The notes: generated from the sequence alone by a model not told the origin. A stretch of 47,220 bases of DNA from Pseudolabrys sp. (GCA_025929185.1 JAICMO010000005.1:1-47220), one strand, 5' to 3'. Counted from the first letter of the stretch, positions 7,337 through 17,177 are shown. A program made the numbers and translations.

Positions 7337-8434
7337 TCAGGTCGCAAACCTGAAATGCATCACGTCGCCATCGGCGACCACATAGTCCTTGCCTTCGAGC
7401 CGCAGCTTGCCGGCGTCGCGAGCCTGCGCTTCACCGCCGAGCGAGACGTAATCGTCGTAGGCAATCGTTTCGGCGCGGATGAAGCCGCGCTCGAAATCGG
7501 AGTGGATGACGCCGGCAGCCTGCGGCGCTTTTGTGCCTTTTGTGATCGTCCAGGCGCGCGTTTCCTTCGGGCCCGCGGTGAAATAGGTGACCAGATGCAG
7601 CAGGGCATAGCCCGCGCGAATGAGCCGATCGAGCCCGGTCTCCGTCAAGCCGATCGCTTCGAGATAATCCGCGCGCTCGCTCGCCGGCAGCATGGCGATC
7701 TCCGATTCGATCTTCGCCGAGATGACGACCGAGACCGCGCCTTCCGCTTTGGCGCGCTCCTCGACCTTGCGCGAGAAATCGTTGCCGGTCGCCGCGGACG
7801 CCTCATCGACATTGCAGGCGTAAAGGACCGGCGCCGAAGTCAGAAGGCCGAGAGAATGAAAAAGCTTTTCCTCCTCCGGCTTGCGCTCGACCAGGCGTGC
7901 GGGTTTTCCCTCGCGCAGCAGCGCCAATGACCGCGTGATCAGGTCGAGCGTTTCCTTGGCTTCCTTGTCGTTGCCTTTGGCTTTTTTCTCCAGGCCGTCC
8001 ACGCGCTTTTCCAGACTGTCGAGATCGGCGAGCATCAGCTCGGTTTCGATCGTCTCGATGTCGGCAATGGGATCGATCTTGCCTTCGACGTGCGTAACGT
8101 CGTTATCCTCGAAGCAGCGCACGACGTGCACGATGGCATCCACTTCACGGATCGTCGCCAGGAACTGATTGCCGAGCCCCTCGCCTTTCGAGGCTCCTTT
8201 CACCAGCCCCGCAATGTCGACAAAAGAAATGCGCGTCGGAATGATCTCGGCCGATTTGGCAAGCGCAGCCAGCTTCTCAAGTCGCGGATCGGGCACGGCG
8301 ATCTCGCCGACGTTCGGCTCGATGGTGCAAAACGGATAGTTAGCCGCTTGCGCCGCCGCGGTCTGCGTGAGCGCATTGAAGAGCGTGGACTTACCGACGT
8401 TCGGCAATCCGACGATGCCGCATTTGAATCCCAT
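7337..8434 (-). CDS. ychF: Redox-regulated ATPase / ribosome-binding YchF
   Basis: 365 residues, the normal length. The N-terminal G domain has the P-loop GLPNVGKSTLFNAL, a DIAGLVKGASKGEGLGNQFL switch region, and the altered specificity motif (NVDE) that gives the family its preference for ATP over GTP. A coiled-coil insert follows and then a C-terminal TGS domain (YVSLGGEAQARDAGKLRLEGK). YchF/OLA1 binds ribosomes and modulates oxidative stress responses; that role is family knowledge. It lies 15 nt downstream of pth, in one transcription unit with it. Confidence 0.96.
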   Translation of the reverse strand: MGFKCGIVGLPNVGKSTLFNALTQTAAAQAANYPFCTIEPNVGEIAVPDPRLEKLAALAKSAEIIPTRISFVDIAGLVKGASKGEGLGNQFLATIREVDAIVHVVRCFEDNDVTHVEGKIDPIADIETIETELMLADLDSLEKRVDGLEKKAKGNDKEAKETLDLITRSLALLREGKPARLVERKPEEEKLFHSLGLLTSAPVLYACNVDEASAATGNDFSRKVEERAKAEGAVSVVISAKIESEIAMLPASERADYLEAIGLTETGLDRLIRAGYALLHLVTYFTAGPKETRAWTITKGTKAPQAAGVIHSDFERGFIRAETIAYDDYVSLGGEAQARDAGKLRLEGKDYVVADGDVMHFRFAT

Positions 8435-8449
8435 GAAATTTCGATCCGC

Positions 8450-9061
8450 TCAGTCGCCCGGCTGTGGCTGCTCGTCCGCCTGGCCGAAGCCCTTCGCCAC
8501 CATCGCGAGATGAACCTTGTTCTGAAAGGTCGAATCCCGCCCCTGGGCAAGCAGCGCCGCATTTTCAGCCGCGATCGCGCACAGCGCCTCCACCCACGGT
8601 TTGTCGTTCTTGGCGAAATCGTGCAGCACGTAAGGTTGCACCATGTCCTTATCGCCGGGATGCCCGATGCCGAAGCGCACACGGCGATAATCATTTCCGA
8701 TATGCGCGGAAATCGAGCGCAAGCCGTTGTGGCCGGCGTTGCCGCCGCCGGTCTTCACGCGCAGCTTGCCGGGTGGAAGATCGAGCTCATCGTGAAACAC
8801 GACGATGTGCTCGACGCCGAGCTTGTAGAAACGCGCCGCTTCCGCCACGGCGCGCCCGGACTCGTTCATGTAGGTGCCCGGCAGCAACAGCAGCACGCGC
8901 TCGCCGCCAAGGTCGCCTTCCACCGCCACGCCCTGAAAGCGCCGACGCCACGGCGCGATGCGATGCGCGCGCGCGATCGCCTGCACGGCCATGAAGCCGA
9001 TGTTGTGGCGGTTGCCGACGTGGCGCTCGCCCGGATTGCCGAGGCCGACGAAGAGCAGCAT
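8450..9061 (-). CDS. pth: Peptidyl-tRNA hydrolase
   Basis: 203 residues. Pth cleaves peptidyl-tRNA released from stalled ribosomes. The visible family motifs are FVGLGNPG at the start, the catalytic His in NRHNIGF (residue 19), [22 protein letters not shown] with the catalytic-dyad Asp, and [12 protein letters not shown]. The extra 10-15 C-terminal residues are the usual alphaproteobacterial tail. Order rplY-pth-ychF on one strand, as in many alphaproteobacteria, suggests co-transcription. Confidence 0.96.
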   Translation of the reverse strand: MLLFVGLGNPGERHVGNRHNIGFMAVQAIARAHRIAPWRRRFQGVAVEGDLGGERVLLLLPGTYMNESGRAVAEAARFYKLGVEHIVVFHDELDLPPGKLRVKTGGGNAGHNGLRSISAHIGNDYRRVRFGIGHPGDKDMVQPYVLHDFAKNDKPWVEALCAIAAENAALLAQGRDSTFQNKVHLAMVAKGFGQADEQPQPGD

Positions 9062-9123
9062 GGGTCAACCGCTGCGCGGCGCGCCGCCGAAAGACGAAGC
9101 CCCGACACGCGCCGCGCGCCGCC

Positions 9124-9879
9124 TCACTTCTTGGCCGGTGCGCCACCGGCGGGAGCGGCAGCTCCGGCCGCAGGCGCTGCACCGGGCGCGGCGCCTGCCG
9201 CGCCTTGCGCTGGTGCACCTTCTGCACCGGGGGCGACGCCGGCGGCAGCCGCGGTCGCCGCCGCAGCCGCAGCGGCAGCAGCAGCTTCCGCCGCAGCCTT
9301 CATTTCTTCCGCGTAACCCGACGGCGGCACGACCGTGACCAGCGTGATGTCGCCCTGCGCGATCACGCGCACGTTCGGCGGCAATTGCACGTCGCTCAGG
9401 TGCTTGGAGTAGTTGATCTCCAGGCCCGTAATATCGACGTCGATCGATTTCGGAATGGCGTCCGCCGGGCACATCACCTCGATCGTATGCGTCACGATGT
9501 TGACCGCACCGCCGCGCTTCACGCCGGGCGATTGATCGGTGTTGAGCACGTGAATCGGAATGTTGACCCGAATATTGGCGCCTTCGGCGACGCGGAGGAA
9601 ATCCACGTGAACGGGGAAATCCTTCACCGGATCGAGCTGGAAGTCGCGCGGGATGACGCGGTGCTTGGTGCCGTCCACGTCGAGGCTGTAGAGCGTGGTG
9701 AGAAAGCGCCCGCCATAGATGCGCTGGCGCAGTTCCGCGTGGTCGAGCGAGACCGTCATCGGGGGCTTGTTGTCACCATAGATCACGCCCGGCACACGGC
9801 CGGCGCGACGCTCCGCCCGGGCGGCCCCCTTGCCGCTCTTCGGGCGCGCCGTCGCTTTCATTTCCTTGACGGTCGCCAT
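9124..9879 (-). CDS. rplY: 50S ribosomal protein L25/general stress protein Ctc
   Basis: 251 residues: an N-terminal L25 beta-barrel domain binding 5S rRNA ([22 protein letters not shown], then [19 protein letters not shown]), the TL5/Ctc C-terminal domain (about 100-190), and a long low-complexity tail of Ala, Gly and Pro ending in GAPAKK. The tail from about residue 190 includes a run of about ten Ala and a series of [11 protein letters not shown]-like units. Rhizobial L25 proteins usually carry such a tail, of variable length. Heads the rplY-pth-ychF unit. Confidence 0.95.
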   Translation of the reverse strand: MATVKEMKATARPKSGKGAARAERRAGRVPGVIYGDNKPPMTVSLDHAELRQRIYGGRFLTTLYSLDVDGTKHRVIPRDFQLDPVKDFPVHVDFLRVAEGANIRVNIPIHVLNTDQSPGVKRGGAVNIVTHTIEVMCPADAIPKSIDVDITGLEINYSKHLSDVQLPPNVRVIAQGDITLVTVVPPSGYAEEMKAAAEAAAAAAAAAATAAAAGVAPGAEGAPAQGAAGAAPGAAPAAGAAAPAGGAPAKK

Positions 9880-10011
9880 ATCGATACCTCTATCTAGCTG
9901 AAAAGGCGGCGCTTTCCGCCGCCCACGCTCGCGGCAAGCCTCCAGGGGTGCCGGGGGCCGCGATTGGGCGGGTTTATAGCGGCGGTGGTCGGAAAGGGCA
10001 AGGAATCGAGT

Positions 10012-10127
10012 GTCATTCCGGGACGGTCCGAGGGACCGGGCCCGGAATCCATAATCACAGACCGGGGTTATGGATTCCGGGCTCGCCCGCCTCCGCCTGT
10101 TGGCGTCGGCGAGCGCCCCGGAATGAC
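10012..10127. repeat. GTCATTCCGGG palindromic repeat, copy 1
   Basis: Starts GTCATTCCGGGACGGTCC and ends CCCCGGAATGAC, so the outer arms are inverted. Inside, CCCGGAATCCATAA and TTATGGATTCCGGG form a second inverted pair around a short spacer. Non-coding, between rplY and ubiK. Other copies are at 16092-16223, 43139-43241 and 45292-45427. Confidence 0.85.
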
Positions 10128-10142
10128 ACCATCCGGGCCTGG

Positions 10143-10400
10143 TTAGAGCTTTTCTTTACGCTCGCCCTCAAGCGCCTCAATGCGCGCCTTGAGCGCGTCG
10201 TTTTCCTCGCGCGCCAGCCGCGCCATTTCCTTCACCGCCTCGAACTCCTCGCGCTGCACGACGTCGAGATCGCGCAAAATGCGCTCGGCTTGCGTGCGGA
10301 ACAGTGTGTCGAATTCCCGCCGCACGCCCTGGGCGACGCCGGCGGCGTCGTTCATCAGCCGCGCCATCTCGTCAAACAACCTGTTCGTGGTTTGGGTCAT
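10143..10400 (-). CDS. UbiK-type accessory factor (BMFP domain)
   Basis: 85 residues: an N-terminal amphipathic helix ([21 protein letters not shown]) and a C-terminal coiled coil ([12 protein letters not shown]). This is the layout of the BMFP/YqiC family. In gammaproteobacteria, members (UbiK) help the ubiquinone biosynthesis complex at the membrane; the alphaproteobacterial protein is assigned by similarity of design only. ATG 10400 has GGAGGCG 4 nt upstream. Divergent from lgt, an arrangement common in Rhizobiales. Confidence 0.85.
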   Translation of the reverse strand: MTQTTNRLFDEMARLMNDAAGVAQGVRREFDTLFRTQAERILRDLDVVQREEFEAVKEMARLAREENDALKARIEALEGERKEKL

Positions 10401-10520
10401 CGGTCGCCTCCACGCATAACCGTTACAATGACCATCGCCTCCCCAGGCCGCAAGAGCCGCCGGCTGCTATGCTTGACAGCGGCAGCCGGGCGGCAGCATC
10501 ACCTTGCCAGCAGAGCGCGC

Positions 10521-11345
10521 ATGCCCCTTTTCGTCATCCCGTTTCCGGCTATCGATCCCGTGCTGATCCATGTCGGCCCGCTGGCGATCCGCTGGTACGC
10601 GCTTGCTTATATCTGCGGCATCCTGATCGGCTGGGTCTACGCCCGCGCGATCATCCGCTCGGAACGTCTGTGGGGCGGCAAGGCGCCGATGACCCTCGCG
10701 GACTTCGACGATTTCGTGTTGTGGGTTACGTTGGGCATCATCTTGGGCGGCCGCATCGGCTACGTGCTGTTTTACAATTTCCCGCATTACGCCGCGCATC
10801 CCAGCGAAATCCTTCAGCTCTGGAACGGCGGCATGTCGTTCCACGGCGGATTCACGGGCTGTGTCATTGCCGTCATTCTATTCGCATGGACACGAAGAAT
10901 TTCGATTCTCTCGTTGGGAGACGTGACCTGCGCGGTCGGCCCTATCGGCCTCTTCCTCGGACGCATCGCCAATTTCATCAACGGCGAACTGTGGGGCCGG
11001 CCGACCGATGTGCCTTGGGCGATGATCTTTCCGGGCGGCGGGCCGATCCCGCGCCACCCGAGCCAGCTTTACGAAGCAACGCTTGAGGGCCTCGTTCTGC
11101 TCGGTGTGCTTGCGCTGCTCATCCGCCTCGGCGCATTGAAACGGCCGGGCTTTATCATCGGCGCGTTTGCCGTCGGCTATTCGATCGCACGCATTACCTG
11201 CGAGCTTTTCCGCGAACCCGACATCCAGCTTGGATTTTTGTGGGGCGGATTGACCATGGGGCAAATCCTCTCGGCGCCGCTTCTGCTTGCCGGCCTGTGC
11301 TTCATCGCTTATTCGATACGGCACCCGCAAACACGGCACTCCTGA
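10521..11345 (+). CDS. lgt: Prolipoprotein diacylglyceryl transferase
   Basis: 274 residues, seven membrane helices. Lgt moves diacylglycerol from phosphatidylglycerol to the lipobox Cys of prolipoproteins at the inner membrane. Visible motifs: the essential His-Gly-Gly in MSFHGGFTG, and the signature [17 protein letters not shown]. The ATG at 10521 matches the usual family start; its ribosome binding site is weak. The stop TGA overlaps the next ATG by one base (TGATG). Substrates encoded in this window include the lipoproteins at 933, 13353, 34388 and 37796. Confidence 0.96.
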   Translation: MPLFVIPFPAIDPVLIHVGPLAIRWYALAYICGILIGWVYARAIIRSERLWGGKAPMTLADFDDFVLWVTLGIILGGRIGYVLFYNFPHYAAHPSEILQLWNGGMSFHGGFTGCVIAVILFAWTRRISILSLGDVTCAVGPIGLFLGRIANFINGELWGRPTDVPWAMIFPGGGPIPRHPSQLYEATLEGLVLLGVLALLIRLGALKRPGFIIGAFAVGYSIARITCELFREPDIQLGFLWGGLTMGQILSAPLLLAGLCFIAYSIRHPQTRHS

Positions 11346-12448
11346 TGGACGAGGCTCCATCGCCGCTCGAGCTTGATATCCGCCGGCGCATCGAAGCCGC
11401 CGGTCCGATGCCCGTCTCCCAATACATGGCCTTGTGCCTGCTCGATCCTCAGCACGGCTATTACACCACGCGCAACCCGCTCGGCGCCGGCGGCGACTTC
11501 ACCACTTCGCCTGAAATCAGCCAGATGTTCGGCGAACTGATCGGCATCTGGATGGCGGCGACCTGGCGGCAACTGGGCTCGCCGGAAAGCATCCGCATCA
11601 TCGAGCTCGGACCCGGCCGCGGCACCATGATGAGCGACGCGTTGCGTGCGGTGAAGGTGATGCCGGCGTTTCGCGCCGCCGCGGTGGTCGACCTGGTCGA
11701 TGTCAGCCCGACGCTGCGCGCCGAGCAGCAACGCACGCTTGCGGGCTCGTCCGTGCCGATCTTGTGGCATACGACGCTCGACGACGTGCCGCGCGGGCCG
11801 GCGATCATCGTCGCCAACGAATTCTTCGATGCGCTGCCGGTGGCGCAGGTCGTAAAAAAAGGCAACGGGTGGCACGAGCGGCAGGTTGCGATCGACCGCG
11901 ACGGAAAATTCATCTTTACGATCGCGGCTGCGCCGCTTCCGCATTTCGACAAGCTCCTGCCACCGCAAATACGCGCGGCGGCAGACGACGCAATTCTGGA
12001 ATGGCGCGCCGACTCGTCTGCGATCGAGATCGGGCGGCGTGTGATGGACGGCGGCGGTGCGGCACTCATCATCGACTACGGCCATGAAGAAAGCTCGATC
12101 GGAGAAACATTGCAGGCCGTCGGTAGCCACGCTTTCGCCGATCCGCTGAGCGCACCGGGCGAAATCGACCTGACCGCTCACGTCGATTTTCAGGCGCTCG
12201 CGCAGGCGGTCGAGAGCACGGGCGCGCGCGCGCACGGCCCAATCATGCAATCGCAGTTGCTGCGCCGGCTCGGCATTCAAACGCGCGCCGCCGCGCTCAA
12301 GGCGAATGCCGGGCCTGAAGGCGCGGCGGCGATCGACGGCGCATTGGCGCGCCTTATCGGCTTCGGCCGCAGCGCAATGGGCGACCTGTTCAAGGCGATC
12401 GGCATCGCTCATCCGAAGCTCGGAACGCTGCCCGGATTCGATTCATGA
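11345..12448 (+). CDS. SAM-dependent methyltransferase, MidA/NDUFAF7 family
   Basis: 367 residues. The N-terminal helix bundle (PMPVSQYMALCLLDPQHGYYT), GDFTTSPEISQMFGELIG and the SAM-binding loop IIELGPGRGTMM are typical of the DUF185 family. The mitochondrial member NDUFAF7 dimethylates an Arg of a complex I subunit. The bacterial role is likely similar but less certain. ATG overlaps the lgt stop and the gene's own TGA overlaps the next ATG by 4 nt (ATGA), so the three genes are probably translationally coupled. Confidence 0.93.
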   Translation: MDEAPSPLELDIRRRIEAAGPMPVSQYMALCLLDPQHGYYTTRNPLGAGGDFTTSPEISQMFGELIGIWMAATWRQLGSPESIRIIELGPGRGTMMSDALRAVKVMPAFRAAAVVDLVDVSPTLRAEQQRTLAGSSVPILWHTTLDDVPRGPAIIVANEFFDALPVAQVVKKGNGWHERQVAIDRDGKFIFTIAAAPLPHFDKLLPPQIRAAADDAILEWRADSSAIEIGRRVMDGGGAALIIDYGHEESSIGETLQAVGSHAFADPLSAPGEIDLTAHVDFQALAQAVESTGARAHGPIMQSQLLRRLGIQTRAAALKANAGPEGAAAIDGALARLIGFGRSAMGDLFKAIGIAHPKLGTLPGFDS

Positions 12449-13242
12449 GCGGGGAAACAAAAGCGGACGTGGGCATGTTGCAGGCGCACTCGCTCGCCGC
12501 GCTTGACGGCATCCGTCACGCCTTTTTCACGCGCGAAGGCGGCGTGTCGCAGGGCATCTACCGCACCCTCAACGGCGGCGTCGGCTCGAGCGATTCACCG
12601 GAACTGGTGCGCGAGAATCGCGCGCGCATGGCATCGGCACTCGGCGTGGCGCCGGATCGACTTCTCTCCGCCTATCAGATCCATTCGCCCACCGTCGTCG
12701 TCGCCGACAAGCCCTGGCCGGCAAACGAACGACCGCGCGCGGACGCGATCGTCACGCGCACGCCGTCGCTCGCGATCGGCATCTCGACCGCCGACTGCGG
12801 GCCCGTCCTGTTCGTGGACAAGCAGGCGCGCGTGATCGGCGCGGCGCATGCAGGCTGGAAAGGCGCCCTCACCGGCGTGCTGGAAGCGACGCTTGCCGCG
12901 ATGGAAAAGCTGGGCGCGCAACGCGCACGCATCGTTGCGGCGCTGGGACCGCTGATCCGACAGCCGAATTACGAAGTCGGCGCCGAATTCGTCGAGCGTT
13001 TTCGCAACGAAGAGGCTTCGAACGAAGGTTTCTTTGCAGCGGGCAAGCGTCCCGGCTACGCCATGTTCGATCTCGCCGGCTTCATCGCGGCGCGGCTTGA
13101 ACGCGCCGGCGTCGGCGGTTTCGAGGACCTCGGCCGCTGCACCTACGCCGAGCCGGAGCATTTCTTCAGCTATCGCCGCACCACGCATCGAGGCGAAGCG
13201 GATTACGGCCGCCACATCAACGCGATCGTCCTTGCCGGCTGA
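12445..13242 (+). CDS. pgeF: PgeF/YfiH/LACC1-type multifunctional oxidase / purine nucleoside enzyme
   Basis: 265 residues. Family hallmarks: IRHAFFTREGGVSQG near the start, QIHSPTVVV, the zinc-ligand segments STADCGPVLF and GAAHAGWKG, and a C-terminal DLGRCTYAEPEHFFSYRRT. PgeF was named for editing of peptidoglycan precursors (removal of L-Ser-linked UDP-MurNAc), and LACC1 relatives show adenosine/purine phosphorylase activity; which applies here cannot be told. Third gene of the lgt-midA-pgeF run. Confidence 0.93.
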   Translation: MSGETKADVGMLQAHSLAALDGIRHAFFTREGGVSQGIYRTLNGGVGSSDSPELVRENRARMASALGVAPDRLLSAYQIHSPTVVVADKPWPANERPRADAIVTRTPSLAIGISTADCGPVLFVDKQARVIGAAHAGWKGALTGVLEATLAAMEKLGAQRARIVAALGPLIRQPNYEVGAEFVERFRNEEASNEGFFAAGKRPGYAMFDLAGFIAARLERAGVGGFEDLGRCTYAEPEHFFSYRRTTHRGEADYGRHINAIVLAG

Positions 13243-13352
13243 GCGTTTTTCCACTTTTGGAAATGACCGCTAGACCTGCCCATTTCGGCCGGCTACGATT
13301 TCGAAAATCGTCGGCGCGATCTCAACAATAACAAACGCCGCAGGGTGCGCTC

Positions 13353-14108
13353 ATGAAGTGGAGTCGAAGCCGTCGCCCGCGCGCGGCGGCGCGAATTGTT
13401 CAGCGGCTCTCATGCATATTCGCGGCTGGCTGTGCGCTCGGGCTTGCGGGTTGCAACACGGATGGGCAACCCACCGCATCGGTTGCCGCGCCGCGTGGCG
13501 CGACCGTCGCATTCGAGTCAATCGACGGACCCCCGCCCGCGATCTTCCACAAGCTGGTCGAGGACTTGAACGACGAAGCGCAGACGCGCCGCATGGCCGT
13601 CGTCTCACGCGAAAGCCCATCGGTTTACCGTATACGCGGCTATCTCTCCGCGCATGTCCTGCAAGACAAAACGGCGATCGCCTGGGTGTGGGATGTCTAC
13701 GACCAGGCGCAGCACCGGGCGCTGCGCATCAGCGGGGTGGAGCAAGCGGCCGGAAGACATCGGACTTGGGCCGCGGCGGATGACGCCATGCTGCACAGCA
13801 TTGCGCGGACCAGCATGGAGCAGCTCGCCGCCTTCCTGACCGGGCCGGAAAATGCTCCTGCCGCCACACCGCCCGAACCGCCGATTACCGTGGCCAGCTT
13901 CAGCAACGAAACGACGCCGGAATCGGCCGGCATTTTCCGCATCTCGCAAGCCAAGGCCGATCCCGTGGCCAACGGAAGCACCGTCGCGCCGGCGGCCAGT
14001 CCGCTGGCAGCCGGCGCAGCGGTACCCCTTCCGCCCCGGCGCCCGCAGATTGTCGCAACCGCCATTTCCGCCGGTGAAACGCTGACGCTGGTGGCTTCAC
14101 GCCACTGA
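13353..14108 (+). CDS. Lipoprotein of unknown function
   Basis: 251 residues. A basic N-terminus and hydrophobic stretch lead to a lipobox LGLAGC (Cys at about 34), so it is a predicted lipoprotein. The globular part (about 50-165) has mixed alpha/beta character with a WVWDVYDQAQH stretch; the C-terminal 80 residues are Pro/Ala-rich and end in an isolated beta segment. Family not recognised, though a lipoprotein just upstream of prs is common in Bradyrhizobium-like genomes. A perfect inverted repeat ACGATTT-CGA-AAATCGT lies at 13295-13311 in its leader. Confidence 0.7.
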   Translation: MKWSRSRRPRAAARIVQRLSCIFAAGCALGLAGCNTDGQPTASVAAPRGATVAFESIDGPPPAIFHKLVEDLNDEAQTRRMAVVSRESPSVYRIRGYLSAHVLQDKTAIAWVWDVYDQAQHRALRISGVEQAAGRHRTWAAADDAMLHSIARTSMEQLAAFLTGPENAPAATPPEPPITVASFSNETTPESAGIFRISQAKADPVANGSTVAPAASPLAAGAAVPLPPRRPQIVATAISAGETLTLVASRH

Positions 14109-14234
14109 GGCGCAGCCGCATTTACGCTTTGGCAATAGCGCCGGGCCGGCGATTTGGAATCGTATTGCCCGCCTCTCCCCACCTTGTTATGACCACGCCG
14201 CCTTCCCAACGCAGCACGAGGCGGGAATTTGACG

Positions 14235-15188
14235 ATGTCGGGCAAGAACGGCGCGATTAAGCTCGTCGCCGGAAACTCCAATCCCGTCCTGGCGCAGGCG
14301 ATCGCCCAGTACCTGAAGACCCCCTTGGCCAAGGCCGTCGTCCGGCGCTTCGCCGACATGGAAATCTTCGTCGAAATTCAGGAGAACGTGCGCGGCGCGG
14401 ACTGTTTCGTCATTCAATCAACGTCGTTCCCGGCGAACGACCATTTGATGGAGCTGCTGATCATTATTGACGCGCTGCGCCGCTCGTCGGCGCGCCGCAT
14501 CACCGCGGTGATCCCCTACTACGGCTATGCCAGGCAGGACCGCAAACCGGGACCGCGCACGCCGATCTCGGCCAAGCTCGTCGCCAACCTGATCACGCGC
14601 GCCGGCGCCGATCGCGTGATGACGCTCGATCTCCACGCCGGCCAGATTCAGGGCTTCTTCGACATCCCGACCGACAATCTTTACGCATCGCCGGTGATGG
14701 TGCGCGACATCAAGGAGCGCTTCAAGCTCGACAACATCATGGTCGTGTCACCGGACGTCGGCGGCGTGGTGCGCGCGCGCGGGCTTGCCAAGCGCATCAA
14801 CGCGCCGCTCGCGATCATCGACAAGCGGCGCGAGCGCGCGGGCGAATCCGAAGTGATGAACGTGATCGGCGACGTGGCCGGCTACACGTGCATCCTGGTG
14901 GATGACATCGTCGACTCGGGCGGCACGCTGATCAATGCGGCCGACGCGCTGCTCGGGCAAAAAGCGAAGGCAGTCTACGCATACATCAGCCACGGCGTGC
15001 TGTCGGGCGGGGCCGTCCCGCGCGTGGCGAAGTCGCGGTTGAAAGAGCTTGTCATCACCGACTCGATTCAGCCGACCAAGGAAATTCTCGCCGCCGGCAA
15101 TATCCGCACCTTGCCGATTGCGCCGCTGATCGGCGAAGCGATCGGACGGACCGCCGCCGAAGAGTCGGTTTCCAGTCTCTTCGACTGA
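14235..15188 (+). CDS. prs: Ribose-phosphate pyrophosphokinase
   Basis: 317 residues, full length. PrsA makes PRPP from ribose 5-phosphate and ATP for purine, pyrimidine, His, Trp and NAD synthesis. Visible: the early GNSNPVLA segment, [16 protein letters not shown] (ATP/regulatory loop), [14 protein letters not shown], and the PRPP-binding loop [17 protein letters not shown] 14235 is preferred, a TTG lies two codons upstream. A GAGGCGGG ribosome binding site precedes both. Confidence 0.96.
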   Translation: MSGKNGAIKLVAGNSNPVLAQAIAQYLKTPLAKAVVRRFADMEIFVEIQENVRGADCFVIQSTSFPANDHLMELLIIIDALRRSSARRITAVIPYYGYARQDRKPGPRTPISAKLVANLITRAGADRVMTLDLHAGQIQGFFDIPTDNLYASPVMVRDIKERFKLDNIMVVSPDVGGVVRARGLAKRINAPLAIIDKRRERAGESEVMNVIGDVAGYTCILVDDIVDSGGTLINAADALLGQKAKAVYAYISHGVLSGGAVPRVAKSRLKELVITDSIQPTKEILAAGNIRTLPIAPLIGEAIGRTAAEESVSSLFD

Positions 15189-15572
15189 TATTTGTTTCTG
15201 TCGTTGCGGGACCGCCCAATGCGCCGGACCCGGCATCCTGATGCACGCTTGCAGTTTACGTCCGGAATCCGGTTCGCCCGGCGCTCCGGAATGCCTCCGA
15301 GATTGTCCACAGCTGAGTCAAGCCGCCGCACCTTAGGCTGTGGAGAGTCGCGCGGTCGCGGTTGCGCGCGAATCGCAAATCACGGCTCATAGCGCGCTCA
15401 CGGTGCCTTTGGCGGCCGGAATCCAGCGGGCTATAGTCATTCGGCCCACTGATTCGCTTCGCGGGTCAAGACGCCCAGTACCCCTGCGTCAATATACCCT
15501 CGGAGCCGGCAAGGCTCCTTGCGTGCAGTGGCGTGCGTTTCCTCTGGCTCAACTTGGCAAGGCGGAGACGTC
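15189..15572. other. Gene-free stretch after prs
   Basis: 384 nt with no convincing gene. Around 15210-15295 there is a degraded relative of the GTCATTCCGGG repeats (TCCGGAATCCGG and GCTCCGGAATG remain). At 15307-15343, CCACAGC and GCTGTGG form a 7-bp hairpin with a long loop. The last 20 nt carry the ribosome binding site of the next gene. Confidence 0.4.
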
Positions 15573-16073
15573 ATGTCCCTCACCGGCTACCCGGATGCGC
15601 AGCGACTCAACCCCCTTGATGTCGTCGAGCGGCTTGCCGCCGTGAACGATTGGTCGTTCGAACGGGCAAGCGACGACGAAATCACCATCCTCGTTACGGG
15701 CAAGTGGACCGACTACCAGGTGTCCTACACCTGGATGAGCGGCATCGAAGCGCTGCATCTTGCTTGCGCATTCGACATGAAAGCGCCGGAGCGCCGCCGC
15801 GCCGAGGTCCAGCAGCTCATCTCGCTCATCAACGAGCAGATGTGGATCGGCCATTTCGATCTCTGGCCGAAGGAGGGCTTGGTCATGTTCCGGCACGCGC
15901 TGGTGCTTTCGGGCGGCGTGGCGGCCTCCGGCACGCAATGCGAGTCGCTGCTCGGGACCGCGCTCGATGCGTGCGAGCGCTATTTCACGGCCTTTCAGTT
16001 CGTCGTGTGGGCAGGCAAGAGCGCGCGCGAAGCCCTCGACGCCGCGATGTTCGAGACCTCGGGCGAGGCCTGA
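15573..16073 (+). CDS. YbjN domain protein
   Basis: 166 residues. Two alpha/beta units of the YbjN fold are visible (LNPLDVVERLAAVNDWSFERA, WTDYQVSYTWMSG, then LISLINEQMWIGHFDLW, MFRHALVLSGG). YbjN proteins resemble type III secretion chaperones in fold and are linked to stress and motility in enterics, but the molecular role is open. ATG 15573 has GGCGGAG 5 nt upstream. The position just before proC is common in Bradyrhizobium-like genomes. Confidence 0.87.
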   Translation: MSLTGYPDAQRLNPLDVVERLAAVNDWSFERASDDEITILVTGKWTDYQVSYTWMSGIEALHLACAFDMKAPERRRAEVQQLISLINEQMWIGHFDLWPKEGLVMFRHALVLSGGVAASGTQCESLLGTALDACERYFTAFQFVVWAGKSAREALDAAMFETSGEA

Positions 16074-16091
16074 ACGAGAAGCTCCAATCCC

Positions 16092-16223
16092 GTCATTCCG
16101 GGACGGCCCGAAGGGCCGGGCCCGGAATCCATAACCCCCGTCCGTGTTTATGGATTCCGGGTTCGCCGCCATAGCGCGTCGAAGACGCACGTTAACGCGC
16201 TTACGGCGGCGCCCCGGAATGAC
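16092..16223. repeat. GTCATTCCGGG palindromic repeat, copy 2
   Basis: GTCATTCCGGGACGGCCCG at the left, GCCCCGGAATGAC at the right, with the inner inverted pair CCCGGAATCCATAA and TTATGGATTCCGGG. It carries an insert (CATAGCGCGTCGAAGACGC) shared with copy 4 at 45292-45427. It fills the gap between the YbjN gene and proC and ends 20 nt before the proC start. Confidence 0.85.
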
Positions 16224-16243
16224 AGCCGAGGAGTTCGCGGCTG

Positions 16244-17119
16244 ATGCGCAGGGAAATTGCCGCTATTATCGGACACATGAAAATGCCAGCGCTCAGTAAG
16301 AAACCGCTTGCCAAATTCCGTGGCACCCTTGTGCTCGTCGGCGCCGGCAAAATGGGCGGCGCGATGCTGGACGGCTGGCTTGCGCGCGGGCTGAAGCCGA
16401 GGCAAATCGCGATCGTCGAGCCGCAGCCGGCGAAAGCAATCAAGTCGCTGGCGCGGCGTGGCGTGCGTCTCAATCCGAAAGGCAAGATCGAAAACGCGTC
16501 GGCCGTCGTGATCGCGGTCAAGCCGCAAACCGCGCCGGAAGCGCTGCCGCCGATTGCACCGGTTGCCGGCAAATCGACGCTGGTGCTCTCGATCATGGCG
16601 GGCCGCACCATCGCCTTTCTGGAGAAAACGTTCACGGCGAACGCTGCGATCGTGCGCGCGATGCCGAACACGCCGGCCTCCGTTGGTCGCGGCATCACGG
16701 TTGCCGTCGCCAACGGCAAAGCGGTGGCGCGCCATCGCAAGCTTGCTACCGACCTGCTGTCTGCGATCGGAAAGGTCGAGTGGACGTCCGACGAAAAGCT
16801 GATGGACGCGGTCACCGCGGTATCCGGCTCCGGCCCCGCCTATGTTTTCCTGCTGGCCGAGTGTCTCGCCAAAGCCGGCGTCGCCGCCGGGCTGCCGGCC
16901 GAGCTCGCGGCAACTTTGGCGCGCGAAACCGTGGCGGGTTCCGGCGAGTTGTTGCACCGCTCGCCGCTCGATGCGGCAACGCTGCGCCAGAACGTCACCT
17001 CGCCCGGAGGAACGACCGCCGCCGCGTTGGAGGTGCTGATGGGCCCCGGCGCATTCGGAGCGCTGCTCACGGAGGCCGTTGCCGCTGCGACCCGGCGCGG
17101 GCGCGAGCTCGCGGGCTAG
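16244..17119 (+). CDS. proC: Pyrroline-5-carboxylate reductase
   Basis: 291 residues from ATG 16244 (GAGGAG 10 nt upstream); ATG 16277 is an alternative giving 280. ProC makes proline from P5C using NAD(P)H. Seen: the Rossmann loop VLVGAGKMGGAML, MPNTPASVGRG, SGSGPAYVFLLAE and the C-terminal NVTSPGGTTAAALEVL signature. Full length and intact. The gene is followed by a TetR-type regulator after 58 nt. Confidence 0.95.
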   Translation: MRREIAAIIGHMKMPALSKKPLAKFRGTLVLVGAGKMGGAMLDGWLARGLKPRQIAIVEPQPAKAIKSLARRGVRLNPKGKIENASAVVIAVKPQTAPEALPPIAPVAGKSTLVLSIMAGRTIAFLEKTFTANAAIVRAMPNTPASVGRGITVAVANGKAVARHRKLATDLLSAIGKVEWTSDEKLMDAVTAVSGSGPAYVFLLAECLAKAGVAAGLPAELAATLARETVAGSGELLHRSPLDAATLRQNVTSPGGTTAAALEVLMGPGAFGALLTEAVAAATRRGRELAG

Positions 17120-17177
17120 AACCGGCTCCTGGCCAGACCTAGATTAGGGCCAGAGGAACAGCCCGACGGAGGCCGCC

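Noticed and set aside
7267-7347. Longer start for the MFS transporter
   Set aside because: It would overlap ychF and adds a basic stretch unlike the family; ATG 7266 fits better.
8090-9316. 408-codon open frame antisense to ychF, pth and rplY
   Set aside because: It crosses three well recognised genes on the other strand and ends in the Ala-tail complement.
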